Source of the DNA: Fimbriimonadaceae bacterium
GTDB taxonomy: Bacteria; Armatimonadota; UBA10988
NCBI GenBank assembly: GCA_020850355.1
Contig: JADZEX010000034.1
Coordinates: 62,001-126,000, forward strand
Length of the DNA stretch: 64,000 nucleotides
Reading direction: 5' to 3'
Of the stretch, positions 56,907 to 64,000 are shown piece after piece. Numbering within the stretch: the stretch's first letter is position 1; each line of letters starts with the position of its first letter. A model generated the notes under the pieces. It was not told the DNA's origin and did not search any database. It worked only from the letters and a program-made list of their open reading frames with translations. Both the position numbers and the translations under genes were made by a program.

Positions 56907-57389
56907 TCAGCGCGCCTGAATCGGAATCCAGATCTCGCAGACGAAGCGGTCGTCCATCGCCACGGCGCGCTCGTCGTAGACCTCGAAGGCATGGCCCGCG
57001 GCCCAGGTGTAGGGCGAGGCCGGGAGCCACTCTTGGAGCGCCTCGTGCCAGGTGGCGCTGATGCTGATCTGGGGCGGTCCGCTGGCCAGGAAGACGGCGT
57101 AGTCAGCGGCTGGCATGGCGATGGACTCCCAGCCGGCGGGGGCCGCCGTGCCGGCTGGCAGTTCGACGCCGGCCAGGTAGACCCAGGCGCCGGTCGCCTC
57201 GTCACAGTCGCCGCAGACGCCGTACAGCACCGGCGCGGTGGGTGAGCGCAGGGTGTGGGCCAGTTCGAAGAAGCCGGCCGCGCTGAGCTGTTGCCAGAAG
57301 GCGGGAATCACGCCGGGCTGGTCTGGCGGTACGGTGACCGTTGGGCCCCAGACGCAGAACGCCTCGCGCGCGGTCAACCGTGGTTCCAT
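56907..57389 (-). CDS. GyrI-like/effector-binding domain protein
   Basis: This is a 160-residue protein starting at ATG 57389 with GGAGAGG 4 bases upstream. Two beta-alpha-beta-beta units are readable: PGVIPAFWQQLSAAGFFELA with APVLYGVCGDCDE, and GWESIAMPAADYAVFLASGP with HAFEVYDERAV. This is the SHS2-type small-molecule-binding fold of GyrI and of AraC-type effector domains. Stand-alone members bind ligands or inhibit gyrase. It lies between two sulfatase-fold genes, separated from the second by a strong hairpin. Confidence 0.72.
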   Translation of the reverse strand: MEPRLTAREAFCVWGPTVTVPPDQPGVIPAFWQQLSAAGFFELAHTLRSPTAPVLYGVCGDCDEATGAWVYLAGVELPAGTAAPAGWESIAMPAADYAVFLASGPPQISISATWHEALQEWLPASPYTWAAGHAFEVYDERAVAMDDRFVCEIWIPIQAR

Positions 57390-57409
57390 CGGACCTCTCC
57401 CGGCGGCGA

Positions 57410-57440
57410 CCGGGCGGGGGCCGGCCTGGCCCCCGCCCGG
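57410..57440 (-). terminator. Perfect 13-bp hairpin after the second sulfatase-fold gene
   Basis: CCGGGCGGGGGCC (57410-57422) and its complement (57428-57440) close a five-base loop, eight bases after the end of the sulfatase-fold gene on the minus strand. There is no T-run. Confidence 0.6.
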
Positions 57441-57448
57441 CCCGATGC

Positions 57449-58837
57449 CTACTTCTTCTCGCCAGCCTGCAGCTTCTTGGCCTGGCTGGCCGAGCCGATG
57501 TGCATGCCGTGGTAGGCCTCGTCCGAGGACTCGAACGGGCCCTCCTTGACGCCATGCCAACTGGTGTTGGTGTAGATCGGCGCGGTGATGCCCTTCTCGG
57601 CCTCGCGCCTGGCGATGTGCGCCTCCATCCGGGCGGTCAGCCAGTCGACCACCGCCGGCTCGCTCTCGGCGACGTTGTGCAGCTCCAGCGGGTCGGTGTG
57701 CAGGTTGTAGAGCTCGACCGGGGGCTTGTAATGGAAGTCGGGCTCGAGCGCGCGGATCAGCTTCCATTCGGTGGTCCGCCAGCCGTGCTTGCGCATCCAG
57801 GTGGCCTCGGTGAGGTAGCACTCGCTGTAGTTGGCGGACTTCTCGCCGCACCACATGTCGCTCAGCGTCTGGCCGTCGAAATCGATACCGGGATCGACGT
57901 CGAGCAACTCCAGCAGCGTCGGCACGAGGTCCTGGTGCAGCACCATCCCCGGGATCACGGCGCCTTCGGGCACCTGGCCCGGCGCCCGGATGATCAGCGG
58001 CACGGTCAGCGTCGGCTCGTACAGCCCGTGGTGATCGAAGTAGCAGTCGTGCTCGTCAAGCGTCTCACCATGGTCCCCGTTGAGGGCGACAATGGTGTTC
58101 TCGCGTAGCCCGAGCTCGTCGATCCGCTGGAAGATCTGCGCGATGCAGGCGTCCATGTAAGCGACCGCGCCGTCGTAGGCGGCGGTGACGTAATCGATGT
58201 CGCGGATCCCGGGCGGCATCCAGCTCAGGTGGAAATCGCAGAACGGCTTGAAGTCGCGCACCGGGCCCATCGTGTCGGGCAGATTCGGATCGGCCGCGTC
58301 GCCGGCGTAGAAGGCCTTGTCGAAGGGCGGCACCGGCAGGTACGGCGCGTGCGGGTCCATGTGGCGCAGGAACAGGAAGAACGGCTGGTCGCCGGCGGCC
58401 AGGCGCTCCAGCTCGGGCAGCGCCTGAGCGTTGAGGTTCATCGCCTTCGGCGAGGGGCCTTCGTCCCAGGAGCCCCAGCCGGCGTAGTTCAGGTAGTTGT
58501 CGAAGCCGCGTGCGGAGGGGTTGCCGGTGAACCCGACGCAGGTGCTGGCGTAGCCTTCGTCACGCAGGATCTCCGCCAGCGTGCGGACCTTGTCGGTCAG
58601 CGGCCCGCGATGCCGCAGCGCGACGATTTCGGTGCTGAAGCAGTCCATGCCGGTCAACATCGAGCCATAGGCCGGCGTGGTCGGAATGTGCGGGCTGAGG
58701 TTGTTCAGGAACAGCACGCTGTCACGCGCGAAGTTGTCGATGTGCGGCGTGGTCAGCCGGTGGTAGCCGTAGCAGCTCATGTGGTCGCAGCGCAGGCTGT
58801 CGATCCCGAACAGGATCAGGTTCGGTCGCTTTGCCAT
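57449..58837 (-). CDS. Sulfatase-fold hydrolase with Thr at the catalytic Cys position
   Basis: This 462-residue alkaline-phosphatase-superfamily protein starts at ATG 58837. Metal sites GIDSLRCDHMSCYGYH, HMDPHAPY and ALNGDHGETLDEHDCYFDHH are intact. The active-site segment, however, reads IPTTPAYGSMLTG: aligned with the neighbour's CLPSRTAMFSG, Thr53 replaces Cys49, and the Ser-Arg pair is Ala-Tyr. It therefore cannot form formylglycine and may use Thr as the nucleophile, as other superfamily members (phosphatases, NPP) do with Thr or Ser. It could be a phosphodiesterase, phosphonate hydrolase or a non-enzymatic protein. No signal peptide. Confidence 0.85.
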   Translation of the reverse strand: MAKRPNLILFGIDSLRCDHMSCYGYHRLTTPHIDNFARDSVLFLNNLSPHIPTTPAYGSMLTGMDCFSTEIVALRHRGPLTDKVRTLAEILRDEGYASTCVGFTGNPSARGFDNYLNYAGWGSWDEGPSPKAMNLNAQALPELERLAAGDQPFFLFLRHMDPHAPYLPVPPFDKAFYAGDAADPNLPDTMGPVRDFKPFCDFHLSWMPPGIRDIDYVTAAYDGAVAYMDACIAQIFQRIDELGLRENTIVALNGDHGETLDEHDCYFDHHGLYEPTLTVPLIIRAPGQVPEGAVIPGMVLHQDLVPTLLELLDVDPGIDFDGQTLSDMWCGEKSANYSECYLTEATWMRKHGWRTTEWKLIRALEPDFHYKPPVELYNLHTDPLELHNVAESEPAVVDWLTARMEAHIARREAEKGITAPIYTNTSWHGVKEGPFESSDEAYHGMHIGSASQAKKLQAGEKK

Positions 58838-58902
58838 GGTGGTCAACTTCCCCGATTCGGACTCCGCAGCGCGGGTCCCGGGGGCGTTGGCCAACGCCGC
58901 GG

Positions 58903-59628
58903 CTACTCCTTCCCAATCTCCCGCAGCAGGTCCAACAGCAGCGCCGGCTGGTTGGTCAGCAACCCGTCGCAGCCCAGGTCGATCAGTTCCAGCATCCGCG
59001 CCCGGTCGTCGGCGTAGAAGGGATGCACCGTCAGACCCAGCTCGTGGGCCCGCGCGACCTGCTCCCGCGAGACGTTGGGATACCACGGCTGCAGGTTGCG
59101 GCAGCCCAGCGCCGCGCTGCGGTCGGGGTAGTCGGCGAGATGCTGCCCGCCCAGCCAGCACCGCTCCAGCTCCGGCGCCAGCTCGGCGGTGTACCGCACG
59201 ACCTGCTCGTCGCCAGTCACGAAGACGGTCTCCTGGCGGCCCTGGTTGCGGATCTCGGCGACCACGCCAGCGACCAGCGGTCGCAGGTCGGCGGGGCCGG
59301 GGTAGACGTGCAGGTTGCAGCGCACCGGGCAGGCCGCCAGCGCTTCGGCGAACGTCGGGATGCGCTGCCCGGCAAACTCCTCACCGCGCCAGCGGCCCGC
59401 GTCGAGGCTGCGCACCGCCGCGGCGGTCAGCTCCCAGATAGTGCCGCTGCCGTCGGTGGTGCGATCGACGCTGGAGTCGTGGAGGATCACCAGCTCGCCG
59501 TCGACGGTCCGCCGGAGGTCGAACTCGATCCGCTGCACGCCCAGCTCGAGAGCCGCCTGGAACGCCAGCAGCGTGTTCTCGGGATGGGTCCCCGAGGCGC
59601 CGCGGTGGGCGCACACCTGGAAGGCCAT
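58903..59628 (-). CDS. Glycerophosphodiester phosphodiesterase family protein
   Basis: This 241-residue TIM-barrel enzyme starts at ATG 59628. AHRGASGTHPENTLLAF (H8, R9, E17, N18), IEFDLRRTVDGELVILHD and DRTTDGSGTIWELT are the conserved GDPD signature. It hydrolyses glycerophosphodiesters to glycerol-3-phosphate and an alcohol. No signal peptide is present, so this is a UgpQ-like cytoplasmic type. It is divergent from the copper-amine-oxidase-N-like gene. Confidence 0.92.
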   Translation of the reverse strand: MAFQVCAHRGASGTHPENTLLAFQAALELGVQRIEFDLRRTVDGELVILHDSSVDRTTDGSGTIWELTAAAVRSLDAGRWRGEEFAGQRIPTFAEALAACPVRCNLHVYPGPADLRPLVAGVVAEIRNQGRQETVFVTGDEQVVRYTAELAPELERCWLGGQHLADYPDRSAALGCRNLQPWYPNVSREQVARAHELGLTVHPFYADDRARMLELIDLGCDGLLTNQPALLLDLLREIGKE

Positions 59629-59691
59629 GTCACCGCTCCGGCACGGCGTTTCGGGCCGATCGGCGTCATACCTTGTGGACGGAGAGCATCG

Positions 59692-60810
59692 ATGCGGAGC
59701 TTCGCGATATTGGCAGTGGCCGCGGCGCTGGGCGGCCCGCTGGCGGCGGCGCCGAGCGCCTGTTCACTCGGTGGGGTGACCCTGGTCCCGGCGCAGCCGG
59801 TGCTGCAGTGGCTGGGGGCTGATCTGACGGTCGATCAGCCGGGCGTGCGGCTGGAGGCCAGGCTGCCCGGCGGCGGCACGGTGCTGTTGGGCGCCGGCAG
59901 CAAGCATGCCGCGGTCAACGGCCGGCGCGTGCCGCTGTCGCGGCCGGCGCTCGGCGCCTACACCGACCTCCTGGTGCCGCTGCGGTTCTTCGCCGACCTG
60001 GGCGGCGCCACCGCCGGCTGGGACCCGGCCAGCCGCAAGGCCAGCCTGACCAAGGACGGACGCGCCTGGGACATCGTCGTGCCGGAGCCGGTCTACCCGT
60101 TGGCGCAGGTCGACAGCCACTACCTGATTGGCGGCCTGGTCGGTACGGAGTGGATCGGCGCCGCGAAGCTCGGGCCGCGGCTGGGTGACGGCATCACCTA
60201 CCAGACGGTCTGGCATGACGAGCACGGGCCGACGGTCAGCGGCACCAGGCCGCGCCCCGAGGCGCCCGGCGACTACCAGCACATCGACTTCACGCCCGAG
60301 CTGGAGGCCCCGCACTTTGGGCTGGCGGTGCCCTGGAACCAGCTGCCGCGGACCGTCAGCGTACAGGCCACCACGCAGCCGTACTACCTCGACGCCGTGC
60401 GCGGCATCCTGCGGCAGCACGGCCTGTCGCAGGCCAAACCGAACATCCGGGGGCTGCTGCGGGTCGACCTGGAAGGCGACGGCGTCGACGAGGTGCTGCT
60501 GGCCGGCACGATCGACGACGAGAGTTATCCGCGCCCGAACATCAAGGTCGGCGACTACTCCTTCATCGCCGTGCGGCAGGTCGTCGGCAAATCGGTCCGG
60601 ACGATTCTGTTGGACGGCGAGTTCTACCAGCGGCCGGCCGAGTTCGCGGCGCCGTGTGCCTACGAGTTCGACGTCTGCGCCGATGTCGACGGCGACGCGG
60701 TGCTGGAGATCGTGACCTCCTGGCGTTACTACGAGGGCGGCGGGACGGTGGTCTACAAGATCGTGGGCGGCCAGGCCAAAGTGCTCGTCGAGGCTGGCGT
60801 CGGCGCCTGA
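59692..60810 (+). CDS. Exported protein with copper-amine-oxidase-N-like (stalk) domain
   Basis: This 372-residue protein starts at ATG 59692 with GGAG 8 bases upstream. The signal peptide is RSFAILAVAAALGGPLAAA. Residues about 25-130 form the repeating unit of copper amine oxidase N-terminal domains (KHAAVNGRRVPLSRPALG, then LLVPLRFFADLGGATAGWDP and KASLTKDGRAW), which in this kind of bacteria act as cell-surface spacers. The remaining 230 residues have beta-propeller-like hints (LLRVDLEGDGVDEVLLAGTI; VCADVDGDAVLEIVTSW), like FG-GAP/VCBS metal loops. No enzymatic motif was found. Surface binding is likely. Confidence 0.72.
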   Translation: MRSFAILAVAAALGGPLAAAPSACSLGGVTLVPAQPVLQWLGADLTVDQPGVRLEARLPGGGTVLLGAGSKHAAVNGRRVPLSRPALGAYTDLLVPLRFFADLGGATAGWDPASRKASLTKDGRAWDIVVPEPVYPLAQVDSHYLIGGLVGTEWIGAAKLGPRLGDGITYQTVWHDEHGPTVSGTRPRPEAPGDYQHIDFTPELEAPHFGLAVPWNQLPRTVSVQATTQPYYLDAVRGILRQHGLSQAKPNIRGLLRVDLEGDGVDEVLLAGTIDDESYPRPNIKVGDYSFIAVRQVVGKSVRTILLDGEFYQRPAEFAAPCAYEFDVCADVDGDAVLEIVTSWRYYEGGGTVVYKIVGGQAKVLVEAGVGA

Positions 60811-60829
60811 GCCGGCTGCGGCGGCCCGG

Positions 60830-60858
60830 TTGCGCCGCCGGCCGAAGCGTGGTATCAG
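60830..60858 (+). promoter_or_regulatory. Candidate promoter for the small membrane protein/SNase pair
   Basis: TTGCGC (60830-60835) and TATCAG (60853-60858) are 17 bases apart. Transcription would start near 60865, before AGGAG and ATG 60880. Confidence 0.4.
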
Positions 60859-60879
60859 GGGGGCAGCAGGAGTGTTGAG

Positions 60880-61047
60880 ATGGCAACCCAACCCGCCCCG
60901 ACCACGACTCGCGCCGGCCGCCCCTTAGGACTGCGGGTGATGTACGGCGTCCTGGCCGTGTTGCTGATAGTCCTTCTGGCGCTGCTCCTGAAGACCGGTG
61001 GCGCGGCGCCACCGGTGGCCAGCGCCGCCGTGACGGTCACCGGGTGA
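60880..61047 (+). CDS. Tiny single-span membrane protein
   Basis: This 55-residue frame starts at ATG 60880 with AGGAG 7 bases upstream. The N-terminus is Thr/Pro/Arg rich (ATQPAPTTTRAGRPLGLRVM), followed by one helix (YGVLAVLLIVLLALLLK) and a short Ala/Val/Thr tail. The stop overlaps the SNase start (GTGA), so the two are translationally coupled. A membrane anchor or partner for the nuclease is possible. No family known. It is shorter than usual gene-finding limits but has a good start signal. Confidence 0.7.
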   Translation: MATQPAPTTTRAGRPLGLRVMYGVLAVLLIVLLALLLKTGGAAPPVASAAVTVTG

Positions 61048-61562
61048 GGCTCTCCCGCCGGCGGCTGGCAGCTTTCCTGCTGCTGTCAGCCGCCGGGCTC
61101 GGCCTCGCCGGTTGGTTCCTCGTCCCCGACACGGCACGGGTGCTGCGGATCGTCGACGGCGACACCGTCGAAGTGCTCCGCCGCGGCCGGCGCACGACCG
61201 TCCGGCTGCTGGGCGTCGACACCCCCGAGACGGTGCATCCCCGGATCCCCGACCAGTTCTTCGGCCCCGAGGCGACCGCCTACACGAAGCGCCTGCTGAC
61301 GGGCCAGACGGTGCGGCTGACCTACCCGCCGCGGCACGAGCGGCACGACCGCTACGGCCGGCTGCTGGCATTCCTGGAGCGGCGCAGCGACCACCTGGAC
61401 GTCAACCTCGAGATCGTCCGCCAGGGCTACGGGCGGGCCTACACGAAGTACCCGTTCCGGGGTTTGGAGCGCTTTGTGGCAGCGCAACGCGAAGCCCAGG
61501 CGGCCCGCCGGGGGCTGTGGGCGCCGGGGGCGGTGGCCCCACCCGAGACCTTTGCGCCGTGA
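61044..61562 (+). CDS. Thermonuclease (SNase) family protein
   Basis: This 172-residue staphylococcal-nuclease-like protein starts at GTG 61044. The N-terminal hydrophobic segment (LAAFLLLSAAGLGLAGWFLV) is a signal peptide or anchor. Catalytic marks: IVDGDTVEV (D38, D40), RLLGVDTPE (R54, E62), DRYGRLLAF (R106), all in normal order. It is a Ca-dependent exported DNase/RNase, typically for nutrient nucleic acids. Coupled to a tiny membrane protein. Confidence 0.92.
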   Translation: MRLSRRRLAAFLLLSAAGLGLAGWFLVPDTARVLRIVDGDTVEVLRRGRRTTVRLLGVDTPETVHPRIPDQFFGPEATAYTKRLLTGQTVRLTYPPRHERHDRYGRLLAFLERRSDHLDVNLEIVRQGYGRAYTKYPFRGLERFVAAQREAQAARRGLWAPGAVAPPETFAP

Positions 61563-61617
61563 CCGCTGCCGGCAGGGATCCGCCGCTGGCCAACCGAATA
61601 GGCCGGCGGAGCCCGCC

Positions 61618-62616
61618 ATGCAGTATGTCACCCTCGGTCGCAGCGGCCTGCGCGTCTCGCGCTGCTGCCTCGGCACGATGAACTTCGGCGACCCGACCGA
61701 CGAGGCCACCTCGCGGGCGATCATCGACCAGGCGTTGGACGCCGGGATCAACTTCCTGGACACCGCCGATTTGTACGCCCAGGGCGAATCCGAGCGGATC
61801 GTCGGCCGGGCTCTGGTCGGCCGGCGGGAGCAGGTCGTTTTGGCGACCAAGGGCGTGATCCCCACCGGACCGGGCCCCAACGACGAGGGTGCCAGCCGGA
61901 AGCACCTGCGCGCCGCGCTGGACGCCAGTCTGCGGCGCCTGGGCACCGACTACGTCGACCTCTACTACCTGCACCGCCCCGACCCGCGCTGCCCGCTGGA
62001 GGAGTCGTTGGCCTTCCTCGACGACGCGGTGCGCGCCGGGAAAGTGCTCTACCTCGGCTGCAGCAACTACTGGGGCTGGCAGATCGCGACCATCTGCGGG
62101 TTGCAGGCCCTCCACCAGTGGGCGCCGCTGGCCTGCATCCAGCCGGTCTACAGCATCGTCAACCGCGACTGCGAGGTCGAGATGCTGCCGGCCGCGCGGC
62201 ACTTCGGGCTGGGGGTGGTCAGCTACAGCCCCGTCGCTCGCGGCGTGCTGACGGCGAAGTACCGCGCCGATGCTGCGCCGCCCCCCGACTCGCGGGCCGG
62301 CCGCGGGAACGCCCGGATTCGGCAGACCGAGTACCGCGACGAGAACTTCGCGGTCGCCGCGGCGCTGGCGCCCGCGGCAGCCGAACTGGGCTGCACCTTG
62401 GCGCAGTTGGCGGTCGCCTGGGTGCTCGCCAACCCCAACATCACGGCGCCGATCCTGGGGCCGCGCACGCCGCAGCAGTTGGCCGACAACCTCGGCGCCC
62501 TCGAGGTGCAGATCCCGCCCGCGGTGACCCAGCAGATCGACGCGCTGGTGCCGCCGGGCACCCATCCTTCGGGGCGGTACCACGACACGCTCTACCCGGT
62601 GACGGGCCGGCAATGA
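61618..62616 (+). CDS. Aldo/keto reductase
   Basis: This 332-residue TIM-barrel NADPH oxidoreductase starts at ATG 61618 (GGAG 6 bases upstream). The catalytic tetrad is D48, Y53, K78 and H119 (DTADLYAQ, LATKG, LHRPD). The GCSNYWGW and late ILGPRTPQQLADNLGAL segments are typical of AKR family 11/12-type enzymes. It reduces sugar or keto aldehydes. It is followed by a small gene with ATGA overlap. Confidence 0.93.
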   Translation: MQYVTLGRSGLRVSRCCLGTMNFGDPTDEATSRAIIDQALDAGINFLDTADLYAQGESERIVGRALVGRREQVVLATKGVIPTGPGPNDEGASRKHLRAALDASLRRLGTDYVDLYYLHRPDPRCPLEESLAFLDDAVRAGKVLYLGCSNYWGWQIATICGLQALHQWAPLACIQPVYSIVNRDCEVEMLPAARHFGLGVVSYSPVARGVLTAKYRADAAPPPDSRAGRGNARIRQTEYRDENFAVAAALAPAAAELGCTLAQLAVAWVLANPNITAPILGPRTPQQLADNLGALEVQIPPAVTQQIDALVPPGTHPSGRYHDTLYPVTGRQ

Positions 62617-62825
62617 GGTCGCCAATGCGCAAGCAACCCCTGGCGCCCAGCGGTTGGCCGGTGGGCAGCATCGGCGACCTTTCGAGTCAGGTCGGCGAGG
62701 ATGTCCGCGACCTGATTCTGGAGGGCTTCACCTGGGACCAGTTGCACGAGGTCGCCGCCGGCCGCACGACGCTGGCCGCGCTGCGTCGCCAGCAGGCTGC
62801 GGAGCGCGCGCCGGCGCAGGAGTAA
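62613..62825 (+). CDS. Small helical protein of unknown function
   Basis: This 70-residue protein is read from ATG 62613, overlapping the reductase stop (ATGA); ATG 62625 has a GAGG box 6 bases upstream and is an alternative start. The body VGEDVRDLILEGFTWDQLHE, then VAAGRTTLAALRRQQAAERA, is amphipathic helix. No family recognised. It lies between the reductase and the beta-helix protein and is probably co-transcribed. Confidence 0.6.
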   Translation: MRSPMRKQPLAPSGWPVGSIGDLSSQVGEDVRDLILEGFTWDQLHEVAAGRTTLAALRRQQAAERAPAQE

Positions 62826-62829
62826 GGCG

Positions 62830-64000
62830 ATGATCCTCGGACTGCTCTGCGGTCTGCTGACCGCCCTGCCGGAGAGCGCCCCACCGTTGCCCCCGCCCAG
62901 CGGCCTGGTGGTCCACGTCCGGACCGCCGACGAGCTGTTCCGCGCGGCGGCCACCGCGGTCGACGGTACCACCATCGTGCTGGCGCCGGGCGCCTACCAG
63001 CTCGACAAGCCGATCGGCCTCGGCGTCGGGCGGCAAGTTCGCCAGGTCAGCATCCGCGGCGCCACGGGTCGGCCGGAAGACGTGATCGTGCGCGGGGCCG
63101 GGATGAACAACCTGGCGGTGCCGCATGGCTTCTACTTCGACCAGGCCGCCGACTGCCTGCTGGCTGACCTGACCGTTGGGTGGGTGGGCTACCACCCGGT
63201 GATGCTGAACGGCGCCGGGGTGCAGCGGCTGCGGGTCTACCATTGCCGACTGCTGGAAGCTGGCGAGCAGTTCATCAAGGGCTCGGTGCCGCAGGGCTAC
63301 GGCCGCGGCGCCAGCGGCGGGGTGGTCGAGTACTGCCACTTCGAGTATGCCCAGCAGGGCCCGCCGAACGGTTACACCCAAGGCGTCGACATCCACGGCG
63401 GCGCCGGCTGGGTGGTCCGGCACAACCGCTTCGTCAACATCACCAGCCCGCCCGGAGCCAGGTACACCAGCGTGCCGGCGGTGCTGTTCTGGAACGGCAG
63501 CCGCGACACGCTCTGCGAGGGCAACCTGTTCGTGAACTGCGACCGCGGCATCGCCTACGGCCTGGGCCTGCGGCCGCAGGGCCCGGATCATCAGGGCGGG
63601 ATCATCCGTAACAACGTGATCCTGACCGAGCCTGGCAAGGTGGCCCACCCGGACGCCGGGATCCTGGTTTGGGACAGCCCCGACACGCAGGTTCTGCACA
63701 ACAGCGTGCGGCTCAACGGGGTCTACCCCAACGCGATCGAGGTCCGCTTCGCCAACAGCCGGCACTGCGTGGTGCGCGGCAACCTCTGCGACGCGGCGAT
63801 CGTCGCCCGCACCGACGGTGAGCTGCTGGCCAGCGACAACGTCGTCGGCCCGCTGGCCGCCGGCCTGCCGCGCGACGGCGGGCCGCCGCCGGGAGTGCTG
63901 CCGACGGTGGCCCGCGTGGCCGAGTGTCTGTTCGACTTCCTGGGCGCCGCGCGGCCGGAGCAGGCCGCGGTCGGTGCCCACCAGGCGGCCCTGCGGCCCA
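62830..64000 (+). CDS. Right-handed beta-helix protein, C-terminus beyond window
   Basis: This is an open frame of 390 codons from ATG 62830 (AGGAG 7 bases upstream) to the window end. It begins with a short signal-like segment (ILGLLCGLLTALPESA). The repeated strand pattern is right-handed parallel beta-helix: VHVRTADELFRAAATAVDG with TTIVLAPGAYQLDKP, then GVQRLRVYHCRLLEAGEQFI, GWVVRHNRFVNITSP, DTLCEGNLFVNCDRGIAYG, GGIIRNNVILTEPG, TQVLHNSVRLNG. This fold fits pectate-lyase or DUF1565/GH-related surface enzymes. Catalytic class not identifiable. Confidence 0.8.
   Translation, partial: MILGLLCGLLTALPESAPPLPPPSGLVVHVRTADELFRAAATAVDGTTIVLAPGAYQLDKPIGLGVGRQVRQVSIRGATGRPEDVIVRGAGMNNLAVPHGFYFDQAADCLLADLTVGWVGYHPVMLNGAGVQRLRVYHCRLLEAGEQFIKGSVPQGYGRGASGGVVEYCHFEYAQQGPPNGYTQGVDIHGGAGWVVRHNRFVNITSPPGARYTSVPAVLFWNGSRDTLCEGNLFVNCDRGIAYGLGLRPQGPDHQGGIIRNNVILTEPGKVAHPDAGILVWDSPDTQVLHNSVRLNGVYPNAIEVRFANSRHCVVRGNLCDAAIVARTDGELLASDNVVGPLAAGLPRDGGPPPGVLPTVARVAECLFDFLGAARPEQAAVGAHQAALRP

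Overview
The window is very GC-rich (by eye about 70%), densely packed bacterial chromosome. Start sites have AGGAG-type ribosome binding sites, many neighbours overlap by 4 bases (ATGA or GTGA), and GTG or TTG starts are common. I see no rRNA, tRNA, CRISPR array, insertion sequence or replication origin. The gene content resembles large-genome polysaccharide degraders: DUF4091, DUF4434, DUF4838, DUF5060 and DUF5703 hydrolase-like proteins, CBM9-like domains, URO-D-like proteins, sulfatases, PIG-L and Gfo/Idh/MocA proteins, and a copper-amine-oxidase N-like stalk domain. This suits Armatimonadota best, with Planctomycetota or a related phylum as alternatives. That placement is inference from gene content, not phylogeny.

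Layout. 0-5.6 kb (minus): a URO-D fragment, an ATPase plus DUF4276 pair (candidate phage defence) lying between two hairpins, then Gfo/Idh, SDR and deacetylase-like genes. 5.7-9.1 kb (plus): a small exported protein, manA, a phosphomannomutase/phosphoglucomutase, and ppnP. 9.1-16.3 kb (minus): a Septu-like HNH nuclease plus ATPase directly behind a catabolic run (zinc-type dehydrogenase, sugar isomerase/epimerase, nitrilase, DUF4434-like protein, VOC-like protein). 16.4-20.7 kb (plus): lnt, a glycogen-synthase-like glycosyltransferase, and an NlpC/P60-like lipoprotein. 20.7-26.4 kb: a giant DUF4091-type secreted protein, a cyclophilin-like protein, and a PKD protein with a Gly-Met-Pro-rich insertion. 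26.4-29.3 kb: MarR, a DUF1016 nuclease, and a toroid-like protein that looks frameshifted. 29.4-36.3 kb: three large secreted glycan-active proteins. 36.3-38.1 kb (minus): a three-gene set whose first member is a Flp-pilin-like protein with a long Asn/Gly tail. 38.4-46.5 kb: a pabB-pabC fusion, a GT-C glycosyltransferase, ArsR, a GH5-like enzyme, a ZntB/CorA transporter that appears to start at AUC, and a DUF77 protein. 46.6-49.0 kb: a sigma-like factor with a TPR partner, and a PIG-L deacetylase. 49.0-51.1 kb: three tandem VapBC cassettes. 51.1-59.6 kb (minus): URO-D, an agarase-like enzyme, a sulfatase, a GyrI-like protein, a second sulfatase-fold enzyme with Thr in place of the catalytic Cys, and GDPD. 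59.7-64 kb (plus): a copper-amine-oxidase-N-like protein, a tiny membrane protein plus SNase, an aldo/keto reductase, and a beta-helix protein cut by the window edge.

The genes fit together as uptake-independent breakdown of complex, possibly sulfated, glycans outside the cytoplasm, with redox, isomerase and mannose-phosphate enzymes inside. Conflict and defence genes are inserted singly between or behind these operons rather than forming an island. The strongest unusual signal is the VapBC array. Three cassettes share almost identical outer parts (promoter, antitoxin N-terminus, toxin C-terminus), while the central part, which covers the antitoxin C-terminus and the toxin N-terminus, has diverged. 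The result is a repeat-core-repeat architecture with a period of about 688 bp.
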